A stretch of DNA of 64,000 nucleotides from Sympetrum striolatum (lineage: Eukaryota > Arthropoda > Insecta > Odonata > Libellulidae), in contig OX388344.1 of assembly GCA_947579665.1 (NCBI GenBank), positions 11,402,346-11,466,345 of the forward strand, given 5' to 3'. Shown piece after piece: positions 21,643 to 35,195 of this stretch. Both the position numbers and the translations under genes were made by a program. Below the pieces are notes generated by a model. That model worked only from the letters and a program-made list of their open reading frames with translations, had not been told where the DNA came from and did not search any database. The first letter of the stretch is position 1, and each line of letters starts with the position of its first letter.

Positions 21643-24379
21643 TTCCCTGAATTTCATGTAATGAATAAATGGCCGTAGCCGTCATCATCAGGTTGTTAGA
21701 AGGGGGAAATTATAGAATTCGATCTGATCACTTGAGTATTTTTGGCAGAGGGAGGCGAAGGGTCAAAGTAATAACATAACCTTAATTACAAGTGCCCAAA
21801 ATTAGTCCAGTTTGGGGTTTGACCACCGAAAAACCGGGAAAGGTACTCGAGGAAAGGAAATTGACTAAAGATTCTTGTTTAGTTTGTGAGTGTATTTTCG
21901 ATTGTAAATTTCAGAATTTTATAAAATTAAAAAAGAAATGTTGTAAAATTTAGTGTTATAAAAATGCATCTCTATCATCGACGCGATATTTGAATCTCGT
22001 GCATTTTCTCATAAATTAACAAATGAATTCCGTATGTAATTAATCGTAGATTGAAAACATACTATGTAATTGAGATATCTGTTACTGGAAATTGTTTAAA
22101 AGGTTTAACTTACTTGATGGTATTTCATTGATGTATTCTAAGTATTAATTACTCGAGTAGTATTTCGTCTGCACTGTTTGTCTGCTGATGCGAATCGCCT
22201 TTTTTGGACCTCGTATTCCTTCCGTTCGCTCCAATCGCCAAACATTCCTTCTTTTCGAGTGCACTTGTCTGCATTTCCCAGCTCAAATTAACCGGGGAGG
22301 AATTTCGGCACAATTTCCGACGGCCGATTTGTATCTCTTTTTTCCCATCGCTTCTTTACGTGCAATTTGTGGAAATATTTCGGCCATTCGAGTGACTCCT
22401 GAAACAACTGCTTGTTTTAGCTCTTCATATCGCTGCGACTGGGAAACTTTTATATATTTCGCGAAAATACGCATTAATCACTCTTGAAAGCAGGTGCATA
22501 TTTACTATAACTGAACCGACAGTAGAACAGAATGGAAGACAACAATGCACGACTTAGAATATTTATTGTTCGATGAAACTTAAGTGTCACTTGTCTCGAC
22601 CGCTTCATTTGGCCTTTATTCTTAAATTAATTCTATCACAGAGTAAGGAATATAGTATGTAAGGAACATGTAAGGAATACAGTATGTTCACAGCATGTAA
22701 GGAATATAGATTAAAATATCATTCTGGACACAAAAAATTGACTTTGATTTAAATTCCTCTCTTCACGACTTTATACTGCGCGTAGAAAAATTAATCAAAT
22801 ATTTTCATGTTGGAATAAACCGTCGATTCTTCGAAAATGGCTTCCATTCTTTTTCATTTCCATCGCTTCAGTAGCGATCGAAGTTCCACAGCAAAAAGAC
22901 GCGCTTTAGCATCGAAATCGAGCTTTTCAGAGCGAACGGGTCGACCCGCCCTCAAGTGAGAATCCACACTTCATCCTGGACGATGTTTCCCTAAATACCC
23001 CATCGATGTTCGTGATGTTTGACATTTGATATCTGTCTGGAAATATCGCCTAAGGCCATCCTCTCAACCCTTCCATCATTAGCCAGGAGGGGATGAGGTA
23101 ATGTGAGGAGTGAGGCTCTCTTTACAAAATATTATCAGTGGAAACTTTCCACGAAAGCGCAGCGTATAAAACAACATTCTTTTCAAACGGATGCAAAATC
23201 AATCAAACCTCAGTATCATTCATGTTAACACAGACACGAACAAGAGCAAGACAAAATTAAACGTCAAATACATTTTCTCTATCCTCTAATTACAAATAAA
23301 AAATGTTCTTATCAATATTATGTACGTTATAAAGCGATTTCAATTGCGCTGGGAAGAAGTAATTCGTCCGCTTTTTAACGAAACATATTCAGCAATTCTT
23401 GGTGGAAATTCTACTTAATTGAATAAAATCAAGACCCAAAATTTGGCTATTCCACAAATTAAAGAACACACAAGCCTGATGGTCACTTCCAAGCCGGTCA
23501 CAAGTGTCTTAAATTTGTGGAATTGTTAAATTTTGTGACTTAATTTTACTAAAAAAGCCTTTCATTAGATTAATGACGGAAAGCTGTGGAGTCGCTTTGT
23601 TATTCGTGGGGAAGCGTGGCTTTTACGACGTATTCGTTTTTCCAGTGAGTCATTAGGGAAGCCAACAGAGTCGGTGTCAATTCGCCCCCTGCCACACGCC
23701 ACACAGCAAATATGTAAATCTAGATGTCGCCGCGGTGCCGATGACGACTCATTGGAAGCGCTTTTGCATTCTCTGCTCTTTTCGTCCTTCGTTTGTTTGT
23801 CTTGTAAACAATGCGTCGATGACACTGCAGGGAAGGGGTAAGAGCACCATTTCAGCACCCTCTGAACGGTGGAATTGGTACTAGGATCTGAGAGAAGCTA
23901 CTTTGAGGAAGAGATTTAAAAGCCGAGGAATGCAAATTGCTAAATATGTGTGAATCATCGTAAATATTATCGAAATAACTAATCTAAAGTCTTTCTATGT
24001 ATATATTTATCCAGCTTGTAGCTATACATTTATAGCTTCCCTTCCGAATCTGATCGCTCAGTGATATTTGAAGAAATTTAAACTTCCGTCGCCGAAGACG
24101 TCGCTGATAAATCGCTGAGTCACTCACGGATTAAAATCGAACGCGCAGACGTCAGCCACTAATGAAGGGACTCTCGAGAGAGCAGGTGTCCGAATCGCTT
24201 TCACTTTTCATTCAGAGGAGTCGGAATCGCTGGATTCAATGCCTCACCGAGGGGTTATATGAAACCAAAGAATTAAGGATGTGTGAATTACATCTCCCAC
24301 GAGACGATCTCTCCATAGAAAGGAAGATAGACTAAGGTCATACCATCATAAGACAAATTACAGAGCACTTTGAATACCA
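21643..24379. other. Intergenic; one LINE 3'-end fragment and one ATGAGG motif
   Basis: At 23681-23724 the motif TTCGCCCCCTGCCACACGCC is followed by AAATATGTAAATCTAGATG, a very short 3' end of the LINE family at 58.7 kb. At 23091-23115 lies GGGGATGAGG followed by ATGTGAGGAGTGAGG. No gene is recognised. Confidence 0.5.
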
Positions 24380-25015
24380 GATTTCCATGCTATTTTCTGA
24401 TGATTTGGTTATATATTGAGATTAAGAAGGTTAAATTCAATGCGCAAAGTGTAACGACCAAAAGCGATTGCATTTTTAGAAAAGCTTTCCATAGGAAGAA
24501 ATAATGATTTTGATGATTGCGCAGTAGAGCACGTGTCCATTTTCAAATTCTTAGTTTTCGGCATTAACTACAGAGGGGAAAAATATGTAAAAAATAAAAT
24601 AAATCTTATTCTGAGAGTTTGTGGCAAAATAAGAAGGAACTTTTAAAATTCATGGAGAAAAAACTCAAAATTTCCATGAGTAATGGAAATGATCAAAATG
24701 AGGAGAAACAAAAGGAATAAAATTTTCAAATAGTTCGAAGTAAAATCCCTCCGATAAGTTAATGGCTAAACCGGATGTATTATGAGTCAGGAGTGCAATC
24801 TATTGGCTGAAAAATAAAAGACAAGATGCAATACAATTGTGGATACCAAGGAAGAGAAACTCTATTGAGTTCAAAAATATGAAGAAAGCGAAGACCGAAT
24901 ATGGGATGGGGAAAGAAGATGATAATTTTAAAGGTCACAATGCGAAACCCTGAAGGACTCTGGTCACTTCCCCTTTCTTCAAACCAAAGCAAACTGGTAT
25001 ACAAAATTGCACATT
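24380..25015 (+). pseudogene. Decayed RTE-like reverse transcriptase
   Basis: The frame at about 24388 reads MLFSDDLVIY, matching the LFADD catalytic box of non-LTR reverse transcriptases (A to S change). At 24525-24647 the translation EHVSIFKFLVFGINYRGEKY and then INLILRVCGKIRRNF matches the region after the catalytic box in RTE-like elements (E.V..FKYLG..I...G, then ...R...I...). Further pieces resembling the distal part (SECNLLAEK, EEKLY, RIWDGERR) are spread over all three frames. Several stops and shifts make it non-functional. Both ends are missing or unrecognisable. Confidence 0.7.
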
Positions 25016-28000
25016 AGACAGAACACTGTACATTACTGGATGATTTTATGCAATCAATTCATGAGACTTACCTATTTACTATTGTGAGGGACTCAAATTT
25101 CTATTTTCCGAATCAATTTTCCAATAATTGGTCCCTTGACTTACGTATTGGTTGATGTTGAGATTACCCAGTCAGTAAAAAAATATGAAAAATTACAATA
25201 AAAGACAATTAATGCACATGTAAAAAGCTTTGCATATAAAAAGTTACAATCAAGATTGCGGACGAAATTTAAAACAGAAGAAAAACTTCGATTGTGGTGA
25301 AAAGAGTAAAAACTGCGTTGATGGGATCGGCCTTCACTTGGTCGAATATCATTATAATTATAAGAAGAATAATAGATCTAATATTTTAATTTTATTTAAA
25401 ACAGTAGAGTAAAGACTGGTTATCCTAGAAGGATTTGCGACAGTCATTGAATACAAAATAGAGTGATCTTCAAACTAACCAAACAGAGGCGATGAAGCCT
25501 ATATTGGCCTATATTATTAACTTTTTAATTTTGGTAGGAGAAAAAGCATATATAATTTAAATTCATTTGAAAAAATCTGAAGCACTTTTTCTGATGGATT
25601 GAATCAGGGCAACGGGGAATCCCTAAGAGTAAATCAAGAATATTTTGCAACACTGTCTATCTGTCCTTCACAATTGCATAACGGAGAGTGGCGGATGAAG
25701 GAAATGATGCTTCGAAGTAAAATGTAGGACTAAATTGGCCAGGAGCATGAATTAATGGGAACAAAAGGCACATTGATTAATTAACCCCTTTTATCTCATT
25801 TCCCGACACGCATCTTGTTTCCTCCCTCTGGATGATCCGTCGGAGCAGGTGCTACTAGGCCACATCACAGCCAACTGATTCTATGGGTACTTGGAATGCT
25901 GCTGTTCGTTGGCTGCTTTTTTCAATTCTTCCTTTAAAGTATTTCAGCGGATATGTTTTTATAAGTAATGAGCTGAGCTGCTCAAATAATTTAATCTTGG
26001 ATTAACATGAAGTTGATATTAAGTTAAATCTTTCGGACATTAAACAACACACTTCAAAGGCCGAAATATTTGCCTATTACTTTAATATCCTTCCTTACTA
26101 CATATAAATACGTACAGATGGCAGGTTTCATGCAGAACAATCAGTGGGATTAATTGTTTCCTTGACAAGTGGAAAAACTGCAATTATCGCACTCACATAG
26201 TAATAAAATTATTATAATATTTCTTGAACATATCAAACAATTTTCATGTTGTCATTTTATGATATTTAATTGCTTCATAAATCCTTGATGAACCAATTTC
26301 CCTGCGCATTGATGTGAGAGGTGTGTCCTCAGCAGTGCCTAACGTGGCCAAGCTGAGGATTTTTCGAAGGCCAAAAACACTGAAAAATATCCGAAAAATG
26401 TATTTGAATTATGTGCTGAATGCTATGATAAGATTCTCTACGTGCATAAATAAGAGATGTGCCTCCTGGACGATAAGTCATTCGCAGAGGAAGACGTATA
26501 TTCAGAAAGTCATTTCAAGAAAAGCATTATATTGAAAATAAGAAATCGATCAATAACTTGTAAACATACATTAAATGTAGGAAATCTTTTCGTAATTTGT
26601 AAATAGATTACACGCAGTTACTCTTAATATATATTGCTCTTTCGTGATGGGAGAACATTGTTTAAGTTCTAAATGCATGCATGGACACACACTTAAGTAG
26701 ACGCATTCGATAGATTCAATCAAAGAAGCCTTAATAATTGCCCACTGAGGACCTCCGAGTGACCCTCACCGCCCTAAAGTGTGAAGATCCATTGTATTTA
26801 CCCTGTGTAATTCCCTAACGGATTTTGTCTTTTGTTTCATTTATTAAAGTGGTAGTGCCTAAAACATAAATGTAGTATTTATGTATAGATCCATCATCCT
26901 AACCTACATGTTCATAGGTTCGACCCTAAAAAGCAGAAGTATTCGGTTTGTCTATTAGGTCTAATTATATCCAATAGGTGCCCATTTCAATGGCCCCGGA
27001 TTCGACGCCAAATCGGATGGATGGAAATGGAGAAATCATCAGAACGGTCCGTCGCCTGCTAAAATTAAAATGAATCATCGTTCGGTTCTGAATTAGCTCC
27101 ACAATTAGGATAATTCATCCAAATATATTCTTGTTTATGCCACAAAAGAGTTGCATAGGCTCGGTTTCCGGAAGTAAATTTCGAGTAATCCGTAGGAACT
27201 CGTTGGTAACGAAGGAACCGATGCCGGTGTCGCGACGCCCTCGCAAAATGAACTCATCAATAGGAATCGATGGGTCTACGTCATTGATCACACGATCCCC
27301 AAAGATACACCTATCGCATGCTGAGAAAAGAAACATTTCTAGCCGGATTCAGTGTGCGCTAAGGCATTATCAAGGGCCTCGATATGCTTGGGATATCTGA
27401 GTTCAAAGAGGTGTCGGGTATTCTTATGTATTTTATCGAAGGCAGATCCACACAAATACTGAGCAATTCTATGTAATGAATTTCATGACTAATGCGATTT
27501 AGTCTGTTACTCGTTTTGATTGATAGAAATACTACTCATAAATAGATTTTGGCTGTATTTAAGCGACTGAATTTAAGGCTTAAGCTTTTGAGTGTTTTTC
27601 GACAAAATGGCTAGTTTCAATTGGCGAAGGGGTTGTCGATCTTTGATCAGATCCTGTAATACCCTAAATAACGAAGTTCTCAAACGATGCGAATTTACTT
27701 TATAAAAAAGCGTGATTATCTATGTTACTAGGGGAAAACTTTTTGTCTGAAAAATCAGGAATATTAAATCTACTATTCTTTTTGCGTGCAATTAACATTA
27801 TGAAAATTGGGTAAAACGATGTAAATATCACGATTTTTAGGATACCTTATCAGGATTCAAATCATCGGATAGAATTTGAAAAAAATGATAACTTTTGGAA
27901 TAATAATGTTTTGCAAAATTGTATTTTGCAAACCTGGACTGGAAAGTGAAAGGAAGGAATGAATAAAGCGCGGGATCGATCATTCAGTGTTTACGAAGAA

Positions 28001-31000
28001 CATTTCGGAGAAGCATTTTGCAACGGAAGTGATTGGAGGCAGCACAATTACTCAGGGATACGCCCGGGGGGGGGGGGGGCGATTTACAACGGCGCTCCTT
28101 AAATGCAAGTCCGTCCGAAGGCGCACAAGTGAACGTCCATCTGCGCCTCTTCACTCGAACGCGTGGAAAAAGCGCGTTCCATTTTGTTCCAGAGAATCCT
28201 TTCAGATTTATGAAATACAACATCCGATGACGACATCTCATCTCAATAATTAAGAAATTACTTATTCTGTCAATTCCCAAATCATGGAACATTGCTAGTA
28301 ATAGCAGCTACCATTTCTGGGGTAAATCAATATTATATCTATATTAAGCTGAAAGTAGTATAGTCTAGTTGTGAATGTTTTACTTACGGTGGAGCTCCAC
28401 TTTGCATCCATCGCCTTTTTCCAAAAGCTCTGTTAAACCCTATCCTTTTTTGTCTCGTATCTTATATCGATCGAACTATTTGTCGTCTTCGTAAATATTT
28501 TAAGGGTTGAGTCTAGTTTTTATTTTTTCCCTTTCGTTGACTTATTTTAAAACTAAAAGTTGAGTGATGTTCGCTCTCTGACGGGAGTTTTCACATCCGT
28601 TATACTTTTTAATGATTTACCATTGTGCTTCACTTACGTTCCACTGATTCTACCTCACTCCTCATCCTACCTAGTAAACCTCATTCCTCTCTGCAAGAGA
28701 GAGGGGTGGAGACACCAAAAGGCCTTCGGAATGAATACTTTACAAACAGATATGCTTAGGGATACTTAAAAATTGAGCACTAAACGAAACTCCATCTCAA
28801 AAATTAAATATCACTAAAATGGCGTCTTCGTTTCATATCAGTTGAAATTCGGAATTTCAAAAAACGTGCATTTGCGAGCTTTTTCAGCTGATTTGAGGGC
28901 CTGCGTTCCCTCCGATGGGGATGATCCCTGGAGGCCAAGCCAAAAAAACTCGTACCCTTGGAGTGACGCTCCCCTCTTCGTGCATATTGCTCACGATTGC
29001 CCCCAACAAACACGTTTGTCCAGAAGTAATTTGATTTCTTGAACTGGAGGACTCTAAACGGGAAATAATTTTTCCTGGTAAAACGAGGAAAATGCAGCAA
29101 TGTAAAAAATGCAGACAGCTCTGATTCCACGTTTCAATGGAGTCAGCGTGAATGGGAAGGAGAACATGTAAACAACTTCGTGACATTTCTCATTAACAAG
29201 ATAAGCCCGAAGACAATCAATTGATGACGGATTTTATATTTTTAGTGTACGATACACTATCAACTACTGACGCATTTTACAAAGGTTTAATTTTTGCTTC
29301 GGATGGAATTCTTTCTCACACTTATATCCAAACGTGTATTCCGCTAGTATTCTCATGTTAAGGGAACATCCACCGTTCAACGTGTTTTCCTAATCCCTTA
29401 ATAAAATGGACCGGTTGCGAGAAGAAAATTACTGCTGAGGTGTGCTATGATTGCATTATTACTGTTGAAATTCTAAGTTTCTGTTGCGCTAATTTCTCTC
29501 GAAGTACCTCACTTTTGTCTAGTCCGTGCCGAGTCTTAGATATATCACTTTATTCACGAATTTGTTCTTTATGATCAGAATTAGTTTAAGCATTTGTGTA
29601 TACCTTATTAAATAACCATTTAAAACAATACCTAACATACGATTCAAAACAATTACGGTCAAAACGTGTACACCTTTAGAGACCTGCTTAAAATTTTTCT
29701 TTATGAGTATCACATTTAGATATTAGGTATTCACTATAAGGATTTGGGGGAAAGTATCGCTAGCTTTTGAGATATTACCCTCTGGAGAAGATAATAAGAA
29801 ATCGTAAATGTTTAGCGACGATAAATGAAAATAGGAATACAATTAATTCTTCGCTGTATTTATAGATTTTAAGAGTATACAAATATCGAAGGGAGGTCAA
29901 ATTATGGTAGGTACAGCAAAATGTATAGCAAGTCTCAGAAGGAAATTTGAATTTTTAACATCTACCGCTCTGAGCACAGATATGAAATTTGAAAGAAGCC
30001 CTCATTACATTTTTGACATAATTATTTACTTAACAAATTTATTTTTATTAATTCTTAGATATTCAGTTTCAATATTCCTTCTTTCTGTCGATTCAGTTAG
30101 TAAGGATTTTAAATTCCAGGCCCTACAAAAGTGTATTTTATAAATTCAAATCAGTAAATAGCAAATCTCTAGTTATAAAACGCTCCGTAATGTGATACAC
30201 TAATTGGACCGAAAGCACTGTCGATAAAAGCGCTTTAGAAGAAGCTCTCGAATTTTGTCGTAGAATCGGAAGTGGGTTAGGGCCTCCTCATCAGCTCGTT
30301 CGATTTTCTGACGATGAATACAAAATGCATGAGGCGTCTCATGAATTATTGAGGTGACAAACACTTAAATCCGTCGAAATATAAGACTGCACAATATGAA
30401 ACTTGGAAACCCTTGTATCGTGGATGGGGAGCCCATTGCTGTTGAACAGTGTTTTATTGTACCACAGTTCCTTGCCAGCCTCCGGGCTTTAAAGATGCTT
30501 CCATCGCTAGCGAAATATCGCCATATAATTTACGTTTTTGATGTTTTTTTTGGTGCTTCGTTCATTCTATATTTCAACCATCAACGGCCTTATTTTATTA
30601 TAGACTTAATGCCGGTGGAATGTGCTGTCTCTGGCGTTACCTGGTGGAATTCCTTCGTTATAATATGGAATAAAAGTCTTTAGTGGTAATTCCACCAAGA
30701 ACGACAGTTATGCTGTTTGAAATGGAACCCATTCTTATTAATCATAATTACGATTAACTGTGTGTGAAAATTTCTCGAAGTGAAGGTCACTGCAGCTAAT
30801 TATAAACTATCGATTGAGGTGAATATCCATGAAAATATACATAAAAATGGAATCTTAGAGTGATGCTGTGATGAAGTCAGCTAAAGCACTAACAGTGATT
30901 GCATTTTCGAATACCATTCGTGTTTTCATATTCGTAAAAAAATTCATTCCAAAAAATTTATGATCTTTCCTCTCCGAAAACTCAATTTCCAAAGCCATTT

Positions 31001-31023
31001 TTCAATATTAGAGTTGAAATGAA
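25016..31023. other. Long intergenic stretch; isolated B-box-like site, G-run, ATGAGG motif
   Basis: No supportable gene is seen. Noted points: GGTTCGACCC at 26917-26926 with a second weaker site (GGATTCGACGCC) about 80 bases on; a run of 14 Gs at 28066-28079; an ATGAGG-motif copy on the minus strand at 28651-28687. At 27115-27336 both strands are open for about 70 codons, and the minus-strand frame looks protein-like (for example IPIDEFILRGRRDTG) but is not recognised. Confidence 0.4.
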
Positions 31024-31216
31024 GTCTGCCGCAGCCAGGACTCGAACCCGGATCTTGCCGGCGGAAGCTTTAGGCCGGTCTTCCTTTGGAAGCGACTACG
31101 AGCGACCGAGCGACCAGCGTATTCGGGCGACGTCAGTTTGGGCGACCTACAGGCGATGGGGGTCTTCCACTGTAAGCGACTACCCGCTTCTCGGTCGCTG
31201 TAACGGTATTCTAGCT
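31024..31216 (+). mobile_element. GTCGC-rich element end with tRNA-like T-arm
   Basis: It starts TCTGCCGCAGCCAGGACTCG. Read on the minus strand this gives a T-arm (CCGGGTTCGAGTCCTGG) and an acceptor-like end. GGCCGGTCTTCCTTTGGAAG then leads into repeated GCGAC/GTCGC motifs. The block from GGCCGGTCTTCC to GCGACTACGAG reappears inverted at 33840-33866. It is either one long imperfect terminal inverted repeat of a 2.87-kb element or one of two separate facing copies. Confidence 0.65.
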
Positions 31217-33329
31217 CCAGTGCTTGATTTCGGGACGCTTTCCGCAACGATAAATAGTAATTCGTATAAAAAAAATCGCTGAGTTGTAGATATCGTTGAT
31301 GATACCATTTGAAAACTATTTGCGAGAGCTTAATAACAACACCATTTTTACACTTTTACGTCCACCCATTACTGAAAAAAAGTTTTTTTATAATATCGAT
31401 AACAACTTTTTATGTAATGATAAGAAGGCACTGAAAATTTTTATTTTAGTTTATAATATGTTCCTTAATGTCATCTAAAGGTTTTATTTTGATTGAAGTG
31501 ATACTTTATGAGAAACAAAAGCTCAAAGTGAGCAATCCGTGAAAGAGCGCGAAAAAACTGGCACATTTTTCGTTCGTCCTTCAATTAGTAACAAAAATAA
31601 TAGTAATAAAAATTTTTGGACAGTGTAGAACAACGCAAAATAAAACACGCAAAATTTTGGTGTATTTAGTTTTCCTGTGGGATCTCTACTTAAGTTTTTA
31701 TTCAACTCCAAATTCGGGTATCCATAATAGAAAATCCGAGTATTGTATAGCAAACTAGCAGAAGCGCCCGATAATTCTCAACAAGGTGAAACTAGAGAAT
31801 GAATAAAAAACAGTGTAATTTTGTAAAGTAATGCCTGATCATCTAGATTTCATACGTGAAACTAAAGGTTTAAACGCAATAATTTCATAGCAATTTAAAA
31901 TAGTAGGCAACGTCACGTGTATTATTTTTCTTTACGCAAGTGAAATATAATCGAAGTAATCGAATAGGAAATTAGATTAGCTGGAAATGCACCCCCTGCT
32001 ATACGCCAACAGATACTCTGTAGAATACATATAATGCAGATATACTCAGCAAAAAGAAAATCAAGTATTTTCTGTAATTTGGTCCATCAGAGACCATTTT
32101 CAACATGGTAGGTCATACAGTTGCTTAAATCTTTGGTTAGGAATTTCTCAATTTTCTCCGAGTTCTGAGAGGGAGAGCAATGATAGGAAAGAGTGCAGCA
32201 GATCATCAGAGATACTTTGGGGTGGGAAATTCCACCTCGGCCTTCGTTAATCACCTCATGGACGAAGAGGATTTTAACCCTTCGCAGCAAGACTCCGCAA
32301 GGGGTCCAAATGAAGAAAGGTGGAACTCTTGGAGACAATAGGGTTTCCTTTAACCCCAGGGCTAACCAAGGAGATCACACAATTTTTGCGGGAACGCTTG
32401 GGAAACTAAAACGTTTTAAGAAGAAGAAATTCCAACACTCAATTCAATAGCAAACCTTCTACTAATAGCACTTTGTACGCAGTGTCGTGGAGCTCCTCTA
32501 TTGCTACCCTTCAAACAAGTTTCTATTTCCTAGAAACTGAACCCTTGCTTTCACCTGGATTTCCCAGTCTATTCATATGGTTCTTACTAGAGACATCCCT
32601 TCTCTTGAACCTCGAAATTGGGAGAATTTCTAGGACGAAAATAACGAAGGATTTTGGAATGGTAAAAGAAAGAAACAATTTCATCAAGATTTAACTATAA
32701 GATCAATATCTAAGATACAACATTTATGAATGAGTTAAGTTTTCATTTCTTTTTACGATTATATTCATATCGACGATTAATTTTCATACGAGTTCAGTCT
32801 TGATTTATTGATAAAAAAACAGTTCTACTTATATTCTCGCCCAATCTAGCCGTTGTATCAATGTGATTACTGTCCTCCTACCATTACTATAAAATTGCGA
32901 TAGGTGGGGAAGTAATATTGTTTATTTTCTTTTATCAACAAATTTCTTAATTTTACAAAGTCATTGATAACGTTATCGATAGAGCATTACGAAAGTTCGT
33001 TTACTTGTAGCCCTCAAAAGATACTTTATATTTTCTTCTAATGCTCCGTTAATGCTCATAATTGTCCTTCGTTTATTTAAAAATGTTTCGTAAACCTTAG
33101 GTTTCAATATATTTTTTTCCGTTCAATTCTATTCATATTTCAATCAGTGCCAAAAGTATAACTTTTTGACAGTGATGTATGCAGTAGATATTTGAAATGA
33201 CTGTAATTTGTCAATGAAACACTCAAAATAAGAGTTATTAATACTTAAAAATACAATTTGTGTAATATTTTGTACTGTTTAAAAATTTCAGTGAGCATAT
33301 CTTTCCTAGCCATTCACTACGCAACTCTG
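31217..33329. other. AT-rich DNA between the two GTCGC-rich ends
   Basis: No transposase-like frame is seen. At 31990-32010 the motif CACCCCCTGCTATACGCC is another truncated LINE 3' end, with a small CAGA...TCTG stem after it. Confidence 0.4.
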
Positions 33330-33339
33330 CTTACGAGCG

Positions 33340-33690
33340 ACTGATTCCAATTCTGTATCAAAGTAATTAAATCTTTGAGGAATTTGTCTATAATATTCTC
33401 AAGAGAAGAGAATTGAAAATTCATAACACATTTGCAATGGTATTTTGTTCGTGAAATACTCCTCAGTGCGTATACATCATTTTAAGTCATGCACTGCGTA
33501 GCGGCGACTACGAACGACGGATCACATTTCTGTATCAAAGTAATTAAATATTTGAGGAATTTGTCTAAAATATCCTCGAAATAAGAGAATTGAATACTCA
33601 TAACACATTTGGCATGTTATTTTTTTCTTGAAATACTCCTCAGTGCGTATATATCATTTTAAGTCATGCACTGCATAGCGGCGACTACGA
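33340..33690 (+). repeat. Tandem duplication with a 177-bp period
   Basis: Two copies run from GCGACTGATTCCA (about 33338) and from GCGACTACGAACGACGGATC (about 33504). A third start (GCGACTACGAGCGACGGATC) opens at 33681 and then diverges. Shared blocks are CTGTATCAAAGTAATTAAAT, GAGGAATTTGTCTA and GAAATACTCCTCAGTGCGTA. The GCGACTACGA-GCGAC stretch is the same motif that fills the neighbouring element end. Confidence 0.85.
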
Positions 33691-33895
33691 GCGACGGATC
33701 CCATTTCAATGGGATCAGTCGCCGGTCGCCGGTGTACGCTCGAATCAAGTCGCCCATAGTCGCCTGCAGTGGACGACGCTCCGTTACTTTCTGTGTATTG
33801 GGATTAGTCGCCCGTATACGGCCGTATACGCGTTCTCGTAGTCGCTTCCAAAGGAAGACCGGCCTTATCCAATTAAGCTACATTTTATCCTAAAT
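33691..33895 (-). mobile_element. Second GTCGC-rich element end with tRNA 5'-half-like terminus
   Basis: On the minus strand it begins near GTAGCTTAATTGGATAAGGC, which matches a tRNA D-arm/A-box. It continues GGCCGGTCTTCCTTTGGAAG and GCGACTACGAG, then GGGCGAC- and GGCGAC-rich sequence similar to 31085-31190. The tRNA-like part here is a 5' half, while the copy at 31024 has a 3' half. Confidence 0.6.
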
Positions 33896-34498
33896 GTAGC
33901 TTAAAATGATTATAAATCCTAGATCATTCCCTTTATTTGCATATCGCAATATAGCCCGTTACAACATTTGAAAAGGCGCTGCGCAGTTTTCCAACGCCTA
34001 ATTGTCCCCGTCGCCTGATCATTCGGAATTTTCTGATGGAAATCATTTTTATTTCGTGTTAGCAATTTTGCTTAAAATGTCTCCCACCATCTCTCATGAC
34101 ATTTTGCGGATGGTTCGAGCATAAATCATTACGGACTAAACGCGAGATTGCGTCTTGTTTGAGTGTAAATGAAGACTTCCCCCCTTCGAGAGCAGACAGC
34201 CGTCGAGGATTTTCAAGGGCCCGTTCGCCCCGCGCCTTTTCCGAGCCTCAAAAAAGATCGAAAGGAAATCTTTTTCAATGAAAATGTTTCGAGCAATGGG
34301 AGATGCGCGCTCGCGGAAAAAAGCGAGAATTGGAGGACCTTAATAACTGAATTTTGGTTCGTAAATCGCACCTCATTGAAGAAGAGTCCCCTAAGAAGCG
34401 TTTAATTCAGGATTTGCTCCTTAAATGGCTGTCTTATCGTAGTTAACTGAGCACTGGGTGAGATCCCTGATCCAAACACGTTTTTAAATCCAGTTTTT

Positions 34499-34620
34499 AC
34501 TTTCTCCATGTACGAAGTACAGAGAAAGTATTGTTTTCATGAAAAAATTCGACTTCGAGATTTCAACGGAAATACATGTTTTGGGGTCCCTAGAACACGT
34601 TTTAACTATTTTCGGAATGA

Positions 34621-34651
<31 letters not shown>

Positions 34652-35195
34652 CTGTATGTGTTTGTGTGCTTGTGGGCGCTCTAACGTGAAAACTATTGGT
34701 CGTAACAATACCAAACTTCGTATATAGTACTGTGGTGTGTGCTGTCAGAGTTTATTAGTTTTTGGAGTAAATCGGTTGACCGGAAGTCAAGCTTCATTCA
34801 TTAAAGCTCATTTCCGGTTTTCAAAATATCTCCATAAATATGATATTTAGGTATATACTATTATTTATAAAAGTTTTAGGAAATAAAATTTACTATAACG
34901 TTAGGTTGAAACATATTTTTGTATCACTGATTGTGTAGGAGTTATTCATGAAATACTGATAAAACGGAAGTTGCTGATTATGTATTTCGTGGGCGCTCTG
35001 GGCTCTATGGGCGAAAGGCCAGTTTCATCGTTTTTCATCGATCATGTCCCGAAAAACATTATTTATCATATTTTTGGCGTCAAAGATAATAATATATATA
35101 TATATTAATCACTCATATTCCAAGTTTAGATGGAATATAGAGTTCGAAATTACTGCGGTAGATAAATATTTACATCTTATATATATGGAGAAAGT
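34499..35195. mobile_element. Probable non-autonomous DNA transposon
   Basis: The left end ACTTTCTCCATGTACGAAGT and the right end ...ATATATGGAGAAAGT are inverted (ACTTTCTCCATRTA). The left end also folds on itself (TACTTTCTC ... GAGAAAGTA, 34498-34530). A (TG)n microsatellite lies at about 34625-34650. The interior has no convincing protein. The target duplication is unclear. Confidence 0.5.
34625..34650. repeat. (TG)n microsatellite
   Basis: About 13 perfect TG dinucleotides, with interrupted TG-rich sequence continuing to about 34668. Confidence 0.9.

Noticed and set aside
27115..27400. Possible exon (both strands open)
   Set aside because: Both strands are open, no family is recognised and exon borders cannot be supported. 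Mentioned only in the region entry.
28066..28079. 14-G run as a G-quadruplex element
   Set aside because: A single homopolymer run without further G tracts. It may be partly an assembly artefact and shows no context suggesting function.
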